DNA from: Nostoc sp. B(2019)
GTDB lineage: Bacteria; Cyanobacteriota; Cyanobacteriia; Cyanobacteriales; Nostocaceae
Length of the DNA stretch: 64,000 bases
Assembly: GCF_010091925.1 (NCBI RefSeq)
Contig: NZ_WVID01000017.1
Coordinates: 1-64,000 of the forward strand
Direction: 5' to 3'
Positions 16,869 through 25,800 of this stretch are shown here, piece by piece. Position 1 is the first letter of the stretch. The number at the start of each line of letters is the position of its first letter. The notes below the pieces were generated by a model. It saw nothing but the letters and a program-made list of their open reading frames with translations, was not told the DNA's origin and searched no databases. A program made the position numbers and the translations under genes.

Positions 16869-18393
16869 ACTGTCCAATATTAAGTAATTTTGCCATAGCT
16901 AGCCGTTGCAATTTACCAGTGGCTCCACGGGGTAGTTGATCGAGAATGTAAATTTGCTTGGGGACTTTGAAGTCTGCCAACATAGTTGAGCAATGTGCTA
17001 AAAGTTCTTCTTTGCTGGCTTCTGTTTTGAGAACTACAGCGGCGTGGATATCTTCTCCTAGGGTTTTGTGGGGGACAGCAAAGGCCAGGGCTTCGACAAC
17101 TTTAGGATGACGTAGCAAGACATCATCCACCTCTAGAGGAGAAATTTTTTCCCCACCCCGGTTAATCAACTCTTTAATGCGTCCAGTTAGGCAAAGATAG
17201 CCATCTTCATCCAGTGTGCCCTGATCGCCCGTGCGGAACCAACCGTTTACAAAAGCAACGGCATTAGCTTTTGGGTTATTTTCGTAGCCGTCAATAACAT
17301 TGGGTGCTTTAATTACTACCTCGCCTAAACTTCCTTGTGGGAGCAGATTACCATCAGAATCCATGATGCCGACTTCTACACCAAAGCCATAGCCAACAGT
17401 TCCCGGTTTCCGCACTTTCGGCGGTAGGGGGTTAGTTGTCATTAAGTGAGATGCTTCGGTCATACTGTAAGACTCCACCACAGGAGCATTCAGGGTTGCT
17501 TCCAGCTGTTCAATGATAATCGGGGGTAGAGGAGCACTACTTGAGCGAATGAAGCGGAAGGGGTTGGCTTTGACAATTTCTGTGTTGCGGCTGGCGCGTG
17601 CCAAGATTGTCTGGTGCATGGTGGGCGCAGCGGAGTACCAGGTAGGTTTGAAGGTTGCTACCAGTTTCCAAAATTCTAAGGCATTAAAACCATTGGGACA
17701 AACTAGTGTACCGCCAGATGCCAAGGTTGCTAGCAAACACCCCACCAGTCCATGTATGTGGAACATTGGCATTAAACAAAGTGTAGTGTCAGATGCCGTT
17801 AGGGAGTAAGCACCGATAATGTTGTTGGCTGAGGCGATCAGGTTCCGATGCCGAATGGGGACACGCTTAGGGCGACTAGTAGTGCCGCTGGTATGCAGAA
17901 TCATCGCTACATCATCGGCATTCGGGGCTGCGGGATTGGGGGATTTTTTTTGTGCTGAGCCTGATTTGACTAATTCAAAGCTCAATGTGCCGTCAGCATT
18001 AACCCTGGCATTGATTAGCATCATGTTGGGTGTGGTGGCGGACACCGCCGCTTCTGGTTCCTCAGACAGGGTAATTAGCGCTTTTGCCTGAGTATCTTCA
18101 TAGTAAAAGGCAAATTCTTCTTGCTTATATTTGGGATTTAGGGGTGCAGCAGTGCCACACAAGGAAGCAGCAATAAAGGTAATTGCCATCGGTGAACCGT
18201 TAGTCATGGCAATGGCAATGCGATCGCCGGAGGTGTTGGCGGAGCCATCGCCTCCTTTTAACCCAAAGCTGTTAAGTTGAGATACTAGTTCAATAACATT
18301 TTCACGCAATTGTTTATAGCTCAGTGATGCTCCATTCGGTGTGACTAAGGCTGGATGATTGTCTTCTCCTGCTAAAAGCTCAAATAAGTTCAT
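16867..18393 (-). CDS. AMP-forming acyl-CoA synthetase (oxalyl-CoA synthetase/Pcs60-like)
   Basis: ANL-superfamily adenylating enzyme that activates a carboxylic acid to an acyl-AMP and then an acyl-CoA. Core motifs: ILHTSGTTSRPKRVP (P-loop), MFHIHGLVG, SYSMTEASH, GWFRTGDQGTLDEDGYLCLTGRIKELINRGGEKISP (A7-A8) and the catalytic Lys in RGATGKLQR near the C terminus. About 508 residues. The overall pattern resembles yeast Pcs60/plant AAE3 oxalyl-CoA synthetases, but the substrate is not proven. The frame opens at 18417, yet the ATG at 18393 is preceded by GGAGGTTACTTA, a well-spaced ribosome binding site, and starts at the conserved MNLFELL. It is divergent from the BMP lipoprotein gene. Confidence 0.85.
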   Translation of the reverse strand: MNLFELLAGEDNHPALVTPNGASLSYKQLRENVIELVSQLNSFGLKGGDGSANTSGDRIAIAMTNGSPMAITFIAASLCGTAAPLNPKYKQEEFAFYYEDTQAKALITLSEEPEAAVSATTPNMMLINARVNADGTLSFELVKSGSAQKKSPNPAAPNADDVAMILHTSGTTSRPKRVPIRHRNLIASANNIIGAYSLTASDTTLCLMPMFHIHGLVGCLLATLASGGTLVCPNGFNALEFWKLVATFKPTWYSAAPTMHQTILARASRNTEIVKANPFRFIRSSSAPLPPIIIEQLEATLNAPVVESYSMTEASHLMTTNPLPPKVRKPGTVGYGFGVEVGIMDSDGNLLPQGSLGEVVIKAPNVIDGYENNPKANAVAFVNGWFRTGDQGTLDEDGYLCLTGRIKELINRGGEKISPLEVDDVLLRHPKVVEALAFAVPHKTLGEDIHAAVVLKTEASKEELLAHCSTMLADFKVPKQIYILDQLPRGATGKLQRLAMAKLLNIGQ

Positions 18394-18630
18394 TAAGTAA
18401 CCTCCAAAAAACCGCATCTCCTTGTAGGAGTAATTGTTGAGTAAAATCCTGTATTTTAATATACGTTTTATTAAAAAATATTGTGATTTTGTATAATATC
18501 AACCATTCTTTGATTTCTTTTACGTGTAAGTTGACGGCAAAAATCCAAAACTAAAATTAAGTAAATCCTGTGTTTTTCGCTACTAAGGCTCAGAAAAATC
18601 TTTTCCAGCAACTAAACCAAAACAATAAAT

Positions 18631-19758
18631 ATGGATCGTCGGAATTTTCTAAAGTATGCCACTTTAGCAGGATCTAGTTTTGCCTTGGCTAGCTGTATTC
18701 AAGGCAGAAATTCCAATTCACAGACTGAGGTATTTCCCTCTGCGTCGCCTGTGGTAGGAAACGAACCCTTAAAGGTGGGATTTATTTACCTAGGGCCTAT
18801 CAGCGATTTTAGCTGGACTTATGCCCATGATTTAGGGCGCAGGGAAATGGAAGCCAATCTTCAGGATAAGGTAAAAACTACCTTTATCGAAAATGTCAAC
18901 GAGGGTGCTGATGCTGAGAGGGTGATTCGCCAACTGGCATTAGATGGCAACAAGTTGATTTTCACAACTTCCTTTGGCTACATGAACCCCACAATTAAAG
19001 TCGCCAAAGATTTTCCGAATGTGGTCTTTGAACACTGTACCGGATACAAACGCATTGCCAATGTTGGCACTTATTCAGGACGCTTTGAAGAACCGCGATA
19101 CTTAACCGGCATGATTGCTGGGAAAATGACAAAATCCAATGTAGTTGGTTTTATCGGAGCCTACCCTATTCCAGAGGTGATTCGAGGCATAGGTGCATTC
19201 GCCCAAGGACTGCGAGCAACAAATCCCCAAGCAAAAGTTAGAGTACTTTGGGTGCAAAGTTGGTACGAGCCAGCTAAAGAAAGAGAAGCAGCTCAAGCTT
19301 TAATCAATTTAGGCGCGGATGTCATGACGCAGCATACTAATTCAGGTGTCGTTGTGCAACTAGCTGAGGAAAAAGGCATTTATGCTTTTGGTTACAACAC
19401 TGACATGAGTAAGTTTGGTCAAAAAGCACACCTGACATCTGCAATTAATAAATGGGGCAAATTTTACACAGATAAAGCTTTGGCTGTAATGAGTGGCACA
19501 TGGCAATCACAAGCGGTTTGGGATGGTATTGGTGAAGGGATGGTAGATATTTCTCCAATGAATCAAGCGATTCCGGCTGATGTGCAACAATTAGTGAACA
19601 CGAAACGTGATGAGTTTATTCAAGGTACTGCTCATCCTTTTGATGGCCCAGTCACAGACCAAAAGGGAGTAGTGCGAGTACCAAAGGGCAAGGTGTTGGA
19701 TGATCAGGCACAACTAGCAATGGATTGGTATGTTGAGGGAATTGAAGGGTCAAAATAA
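18631..19758 (+). CDS. BMP-family substrate-binding lipoprotein with Tat-type signal
   Basis: Periplasmic binding protein of the basic-membrane-protein (PnrA/Med) family, which usually binds nucleosides for an ABC importer. The first 22 residues combine a twin-arginine motif (DRRNFLKY) with a lipobox (LASC), so it is probably exported folded and lipid-anchored. The mature part contains KVGFIYLGPISDFSWTYAHDLGR, FGYMNPTIKVAKDFPNVVFEHCTG, GMIAGKMTKSNVVGFIGAYPIPEV and YNTDMSKFGQKAHLTS, all typical of BMP. 375 residues. No permease or ATPase gene is present in the window, so its partners are elsewhere or it acts as a receptor. There is no clear ribosome binding site, and a TATAAT box lies at 18492-18497. 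Confidence 0.85.
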   Translation: MDRRNFLKYATLAGSSFALASCIQGRNSNSQTEVFPSASPVVGNEPLKVGFIYLGPISDFSWTYAHDLGRREMEANLQDKVKTTFIENVNEGADAERVIRQLALDGNKLIFTTSFGYMNPTIKVAKDFPNVVFEHCTGYKRIANVGTYSGRFEEPRYLTGMIAGKMTKSNVVGFIGAYPIPEVIRGIGAFAQGLRATNPQAKVRVLWVQSWYEPAKEREAAQALINLGADVMTQHTNSGVVVQLAEEKGIYAFGYNTDMSKFGQKAHLTSAINKWGKFYTDKALAVMSGTWQSQAVWDGIGEGMVDISPMNQAIPADVQQLVNTKRDEFIQGTAHPFDGPVTDQKGVVRVPKGKVLDDQAQLAMDWYVEGIEGSK

Positions 19759-19759
19759 T

Positions 19760-19933
19760 TCATAATTGATAATTCATAATTCGTAATTGCAATTAGCGTA
19801 GCGTCTCGTAGAGAAGGGGAGACGCTAAAGGCGATAGCACAGTGTTAGCGAGTCTGCGTTCGCGCAGCGTCTCGTAGAGAGCGTCATTACGAATTACGTT
19901 AGCGTAGCGGGGCGTAGCCCATTACGAATTATG
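19760..19933. repeat. Dispersed repeat cluster between convergent genes
   Basis: Tandem 'aattcataatt/ataattcgtaatt' repeats are followed by at least three SDR cores: gcgtagcgtctcgtagagaa, gcgcagcgtctcgtagagag and gcgtagcggggcgtagccc. The cluster ends with attacgaattatg, an inverse of the opening motif. The last unit runs into the VOC gene and supplies its stop codon. It could form a long hairpin between the two converging transcripts. Confidence 0.8.
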
Positions 19934-20386
19934 AAACATTTTCTGCAAATTTTCTGGCTGCGTAACCGCTAAATATTGAGCCGCCATTTCTGGTGTCAGC
20001 AGTTCTAGCATGACTTTGTTTTCTAACCATAACTCGATGACATCGAAGAAAGAGTCGCGGTTACAACGTAAGACTCTCCAGCCTTCCCGTTTTGCAATCT
20101 GCTCGATTTTTTCTTGAGTAGAAGAGACAGAGATTGCTGCATGAGTAGCTGTAAACCCAGAAGAGGTAGCCGCTTCTGTAAACAAACACTGGTCATCTCC
20201 TTCACCAGGTATTAGCTGAGTTGTCAACGGATATACTTCGATTCCCGTCCCATGTTCGTCGAGAGGGAAAACCATGTAACTGTCTGGGTGAGGAAAGAAA
20301 GGAAAAGCTTGTCCATTCAAGATTTCAGCTAGAACTTGGGCAACGTGCTGGGGGTTTTGAGCAGAAATAGAAATGTGATGAATCAT
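19922..20386 (-). CDS. VOC (glyoxalase/dioxygenase-fold) protein
   Basis: 154 residues beginning MIHHISISAQNPQHVAQVLAE, the typical first beta-alpha of a vicinal-oxygen-chelate domain, with the first metal His at position 3 or 4. GTGIEVYPL, ATHAAISVS and VIELWLENKVMLELLTPE are the later strands, with an HxA and a Glu in the places of the other metal ligands. It could be an isomerase, a dioxygenase-like enzyme or a resistance protein. The ATG is preceded by GAGGTAAC. The last three codons and the stop lie in the repeat attacgaattatg, so the original C terminus was probably altered by repeat insertion. Confidence 0.75.
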   Translation of the reverse strand: MIHHISISAQNPQHVAQVLAEILNGQAFPFFPHPDSYMVFPLDEHGTGIEVYPLTTQLIPGEGDDQCLFTEAATSSGFTATHAAISVSSTQEKIEQIAKREGWRVLRCNRDSFFDVIELWLENKVMLELLTPEMAAQYLAVTQPENLQKMFHNS

Positions 20387-20544
20387 AACTTGTTACCTCG
20401 CGCCCCATGATCAGGATGGGGTTTATAAACTTGTTGTTCTGCGGAGTATTAATCTTCCAGAAGTAGCTCTATTATTTTTCCCTTTTCCCTTTAACCGAAA
20501 GGTATTTCTTTCTTAGCACAAAAGGAAGCAAGAATCAGGTAAGT

Positions 20545-21723
20545 TTAATGATTTGATACTCTAGCTAGTTCTGATTGACCATCAAAACGGCGAAACAAAA
20601 ACAGCCAAAGTGGTAAAGAACTATTAATAGCGATGAGTCGCACTAAATGACCAGTGGTGACAATTTCAACATTATGATTCAATGTCAGGGAAACTAAGAT
20701 CATTTCGGCTGATCCTCCTGGTGCTGTAACCAATAGACAAGTCAACCAGTCCCAAGAGGTTAATTGCATCGCAAGTATAGCAGCGATCGCTCCGGCAGCG
20801 AGGGTCATCGCAACAGACATCAAAGCGTAACCTACAGTCTGTTTTCCAAAAGTGGGTTTGTCTCCCCAATACTCACCAACAGTAATTCCCAACAGCATTT
20901 GACCTAATAAATTGATTACTGGTGGTGGACTAAAGTGAATATCTCCTACAAAAGGCAAGCAATTTAGCAAAGAATTAAATCCTATACCAATCAACAATGC
21001 CCCAAAAAAATCGCCAGCGGGAATTTTAAATAAGATAGCAAGATAAACTACTAATCCAGTGACTAATAATACTAATAACAGTAATTCTAGTTGAGATGGA
21101 TCGAGATTAAGTAAAGCACTTTTCACAGGCAGTGTTTGCGGATTCCAGTAATTACCAACTGATGTTCTAGCAATAAAGGGAATTGTTAAAACTACGGTTG
21201 TGACACGAATCGCCTGAACTAAAGCTACTAAAGGAACATTGCGATTGTAATCGGCGGCAATAGCTGCCATAATTCCTACACCACCGGGAACTGTAGCCAG
21301 CATTGCTGTCAATAAGTTGGTTTGGCTCATGCGAGAGTAAATGTAGCCAATGCAGCCGCCACAGAGTAACAAAAATAAGGTGAGAAAAATAAAAATCGGA
21401 ATACCAGAAGCAACACTGGTAAGATTTCCGTGAATACTAGAACCGACAGTTAACCCTACAAGTGCCATTCCCACTTTTCTGGCATTACGATTAGGTTTGG
21501 GAGAATATTGATAGAATAGCCGACATCCTTGAAGAACTAATGTACCGGCAGCAATCCCGCCAAATATCCAAACAATCCCGCCAGTATAGAACTTTGCCAA
21601 GAGTAAACCCAGAGGTAATGCCAAAAGCATTTCTAAGGATAAGATAATTAGTTGCTTGACAACAGCAGTATCTTGATGAGTGGGTTCCTCTAAGACGGGA
21701 GCAATACTTATGCTTTGATTCAT
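20545..21723 (-). CDS. AbrB-family (putative ammonia monooxygenase) membrane protein
   Basis: 392 residues with about ten hydrophobic segments, for example LIILSLEMLLALPLGLLLA, GIPIFIFLTLFLLLCGGCIG and LLLLVLLVTGLVVYLAILF. It shows two related halves, each with a Gly-rich re-entrant signature: ATVPGGVGIMAAIAADYN and VTAPGGSAEMILVSLTLNHN. This is the pattern of PF05145 'AbrB' transport-like proteins, once annotated as putative ammonia monooxygenase. Inner-membrane location; the substrate is unknown. It is not the AbrB DNA-binding regulator of cyanobacteria. No ribosome binding site is obvious ahead of the ATG at 21723. Transcribed leftwards like the VOC gene, 158 bp away. Confidence 0.85.
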   Translation of the reverse strand: MNQSISIAPVLEEPTHQDTAVVKQLIILSLEMLLALPLGLLLAKFYTGGIVWIFGGIAAGTLVLQGCRLFYQYSPKPNRNARKVGMALVGLTVGSSIHGNLTSVASGIPIFIFLTLFLLLCGGCIGYIYSRMSQTNLLTAMLATVPGGVGIMAAIAADYNRNVPLVALVQAIRVTTVVLTIPFIARTSVGNYWNPQTLPVKSALLNLDPSQLELLLLVLLVTGLVVYLAILFKIPAGDFFGALLIGIGFNSLLNCLPFVGDIHFSPPPVINLLGQMLLGITVGEYWGDKPTFGKQTVGYALMSVAMTLAAGAIAAILAMQLTSWDWLTCLLVTAPGGSAEMILVSLTLNHNVEIVTTGHLVRLIAINSSLPLWLFLFRRFDGQSELARVSNH

Positions 21724-22110
21724 CGATATGAGTTTTTTTAATTATTTTAACTATGCACTTGAGCTAATGCGATCGCGCAATCTGCCTAGGGTTTAAATGA
21801 AAATATCTAGAGGATGACATTAGATAAGTTTAAAGGAAATTCATCCATAGTATCAATCAACAGGAGTTTATAGTTACTTACTAACATCATCTTTTGAGCA
21901 CCAATATTTTGTCTTTATTGTATTTGATGATACTAATTGTAACGCTTTACAAGACGCTATGCGTAGCTTGCTGAAGAATAGGGGTACGCGAACAGCATGA
22001 CACAGATATTTTTTTACAGCTAATGAAACGGAATTGATATAATATTAAATAGAGCACAACTGATGTTGTACCCTATAAATAATCTGTATTTCTGTTAATA
22101 CTTCAACTTT
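21724..22110. other. Intergenic, 387 bp, with a dispersed repeat
   Basis: Contains gcgatcgcgc near 21770 and a broken SDR (gacgctatgcgtagcttgctg...ggggtacgcgaacag, 21953-21998). No gene or convincing terminator is seen. Confidence 0.5.
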
Positions 22111-22449
22111 TTAGTCTTCGTCAAGTGCGGGGAAAACTTCCTCAAACTGCCACAACCTGTCTTTATTTTCGACGAACCAAATACGAGTTTCTGGAGTTAA
22201 TTTACTCCAAATGATTTCAACGGGAACGTGAGGAGATGCATATTGGTATTCCTCACCAAGTAATTTGAGATTATCTGTCACATCGTGAGGAATTCCAAAT
22301 TCATGCCAGTCAACTTCTATATTTCTTCCTGAGACTCCTGCTGTGGGATCGAAAATCAATTGTGCAGCTCTAACTAAGTCAGCAAAGTGTTTCGGTTTGA
22401 GTCCGGTTATTTCTTGAACGTGGAATGATTCGTTATGCTCTTGAGACAT
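22111..22449 (-). CDS. Hypothetical protein, 112 residues
   Basis: I do not recognise a family. The protein is soluble and acidic, rich in Trp and His (VDWHEFGIPHDV, IIWSKLTPETRIWFVENKDRLWQFEEVFPALDED), with a helical middle (KHFADLVRAAQLIFDP). The composition and codon use look like a real cyanobacterial gene. There are no cysteines and no signal peptide. The ATG at 22449 lacks a strong ribosome binding site. It stands alone between two gaps, divergent from the giant kinase at 22835. A link with that kinase is possible but not supported. Confidence 0.6.
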   Translation of the reverse strand: MSQEHNESFHVQEITGLKPKHFADLVRAAQLIFDPTAGVSGRNIEVDWHEFGIPHDVTDNLKLLGEEYQYASPHVPVEIIWSKLTPETRIWFVENKDRLWQFEEVFPALDED

Positions 22450-22834
22450 TGCCGCTGGAGTGATGAAAATGAGTGGTGTATTGAACTTACTGCCAGAGAT
22501 TTTTATCCCAGTAGCTCTAGCTTAGTGTAGAGCAGCTATAATTCATTTATCTTTCTTTTAGTCTAGATTTTAGCTTATAATTATCATTGTAAAGTCGATC
22601 ATAATATTGCTTTTACATTTGGTATTTACCATCAGCAATACAGTGTCATAGATCTTCAAGGATCAAGCTAAATTTTTATTCTACATACCAGATTAGTGAA
22701 GATTCAGCTTCTAGCAAAAGAGTTTTTTTAAAACTAAATAAATATCTATCCAGAGATAAATTACTAAAATTTGCAAACTAGCTTAGGGTATATAGAGTTT
22801 CGGATACAAGTATTGGTTATTATAAAACGATTTC
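22450..22834. other. Intergenic, 385 bp, divergent promoter region
   Basis: AT-rich region between the minus-strand hypothetical gene and the plus-strand giant kinase. Promoters for both should lie here, but no clear -35/-10 pair can be assigned. No gene is seen. Confidence 0.4.
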
Positions 22835-25800
22835 ATGCCCTATATTAATCATTCTCAGTTATTGCGTTATGGTGTTGTCGTATTAGTTGTTACACTTGTA
22901 TTTGTGTTAACGCTGATGCTAGACCCATGGTTAGGCATGAGTAAAAGTCCATTCTTGCTGTTTTTTAGCGCTGTAATGGTGAGTGCTTGGTATGGTGGTT
23001 TGAAGTCAGGGCTGTTAGCAACTTTCTTGTCTGCTCTACTGGGCAATTACTTTTTCGTTTTTCCAAGATATGAACTGAGTTTTGACCTATCGAATTTATT
23101 GCAAATTGGTTTATTTGTATCGCAGGGATTTCTCTTCAGTATTCTCTGTGAAGCCCTAATGACTGCCAAACGACATGCTGAAGGAAATTTAGAGAAGCTC
23201 AGAGCGAGTGAGGAACGATTTCGATTAGCGTTAAGCAGTTCAGATATCGTGGTCTTTCAGCAAGATCGAAATTTGCGATATCAGTGGATTCATAATCCTC
23301 AAGGTTTAGAAACGGCTGAAGAGATGCTAGGCAAATCTGACTATGAATTATTTTGTGCCTCACAAGCAAAGCAACTGGCTGCACTTAAGCAGAGAGTAAT
23401 CGAAACAGGTGCTTCAGCCCGTGAAGAGGTTTATCTGTCAGTGGGTGAAGAAGATCGTTACTATGATTTAATAGTTGAACCGCTCAAGAGTGAAGAGAAT
23501 AGTAGCATTCAGGGCGTTAGCTGTGCGGCTGTGAATATAACTGAGCGCAAGCAAGCAGAATTAGAAAACGCTAAGTTGCAGCAAAAACTCCAAGAAGCCA
23601 ATCAGCAAAAAGACAAATCTTTGGCGTTGTTCGATGCTTGGCTCGCTAGTTCACCAGTGGCGCTGACTTTTCTTGATACTGAACTTCGCTACGTTTATGC
23701 TAACGAAGCCCTGGCAGCTATCAACGGTACACCACAAAGTCAACACATTGGTCGTACTTTAGGCGAGGTGTTGCCAGAATGGGTAGAGCAACTTGAGCCA
23801 ATCTTGCGTCAGGTGATGCAAACAAAAGAACCATTACTTAACCAGGAAGTGAGTGGTGAAACATATCCGCCTGGGGTGTATCGTTGTAGTCTTGTCAGTT
23901 ATTATCCAGTGTGTTTAGCAGATGGGCAAGTGCTGGGAGTAGGAGTCACTGGAATTGAGATTACTCAACTGAAGCAAGCTGAGCAAGCATTGCGCGAAAG
24001 CGAAGCCAAGTTTCGTAGCGTGGTTGAGTCAAACATGATTGGCATTGGCTTCTGGGATAGAGACGGCAGAATTACAGAGGCCAACGACGCTTTACTGAAC
24101 ATGGTGGGTTATACCCGTGAAGAATTACTGGCTGGAAGACTTAACTGGCAAGATTTGACTCCGGCAGAATACCAGTTACTCGACGAGCAAGCACTGACTC
24201 AATTTCAAAGTAGCTTATTTTGCACCCCCTTCGAGAAGGAATATATTCGTAAAGACGGCTCACGTTTCCCAATTCTGATAGGTGGTAGCCATTTTGAGGA
24301 GACTTTAGATGGAGGAGCTTTCTTTGTTCTTGATATTACAGAACGTAAGCAGGCTGAGGACGCACTCCGTTGTATTGCTCAAACTAGTACTACACTTTCT
24401 ACTTCTCTAGATTATGAGGAAACCTTAGAACAGATTGCTAAAATCTTAGTTCCTCAACTGGCTGATTGGTGTTGTGTCGATATTATCAATGAAGATGGTT
24501 CTGTTCACCGCCTAGCTGTAGCTCATGCAGATTCTTCAAAAGCAGAGTGGGCGCGTCAACTTCAGCAGTATGTGCCAGACTCTAAGGGTACAAGTGCCAT
24601 CGCTAAAGTATTGCAAACTGGTCAACCAGAATTAATCACAGAAGTATCTGACTCACTACTAGTTGGAAATACTCAGAATAACGAACATTTGCAAATTGTG
24701 CGGCAGATGGGAATCAAGTCTGCGATGATTGTACCGTTAGTGGCACGCCAGCGAGTCCTCGGCAGCATTACGTTTGTCAGCGCCGAATCAGATCGTCACT
24801 ACGAGCAACGTGATCTAGCTTTAGCAACCGATATTGCCTGTCGCGCTGCCTTAGCATTTGAAAATGCCCGACTTTATCAAGACATCCAGAAAGCTTTGCT
24901 GCATTATGCTGAATCATTGTCTCTTCTGGATGCCCTGCTAACAGGTGCTCCTGTCGCTGTATGCTTTTTGGATAGAGAACTGCGATATATCAGGATAAAT
25001 AAGGTATTGGCTGATATTAACGGTTTGAGCATAGAAGAACATTTGGGACGCAAATTCCGGGAAGTATTACCAGAAATGGCAGCTGAGGTTGAGCCGCAGT
25101 TACAACAAGTACTGGATACAGGAGAACCTCTGCTAAATGTGGAAATCAGCGGAGAGACACGAGAGCAAACCAAAAGGAATAGCTACTGGCTGGGCAACTA
25201 TTACCCTGTCTACAACGCATTAGGTGAAACGGTAGGAATTGGTATTATTCTGGCAGACATGACAGCAGCAAAACAAACAGAAGTTGCCCTGCGCGACAGC
25301 GAAGAAAAGTTCCGAACCATGTTTAATCAGGCAGTTGTCGGTATTAACCTGGTGGCATTGGATGGACGATACCTCCAGGTGAATCCTGCGATGTGCGACA
25401 TTACTGGGTACAGCAGTGAAGAGTTAACCCAAATGACCTTCCAAGAAATTACTCATCCTGACGATATAGAACCTGATTTGGCAAATGCTCGGCGAGTTTT
25501 GGCAGGGGAAATTAGTGGTTATTCTTTAGAAAAGCGCTATATTCGCAAAGATGGTTCTCTTATTTGGGTAAACCTCACTTCATCAATAGTTTGGGATGCT
25601 GACGGACAGCCAAAGTATGCATTAGGTGTGGTCGAGGATATTAGTGAACGGCAAGCCGCGCAACGCGATCGCCTCAAGGCTGAGGCTGCACAAAACTTTT
25701 TAGTCGAAGCTAGCACCCTATTAGCTTCTTCATTGGATTATGAAGTCACATTGACCAACGTAGCTAACCTAGCAGTTCCGACTTTAGCTGACTTGTGTAT

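Noticed and set aside
20545-21723. Cyanobacterial AbrB transcription regulator
   Set aside because: The protein is a multi-pass membrane protein; only the family name is shared.
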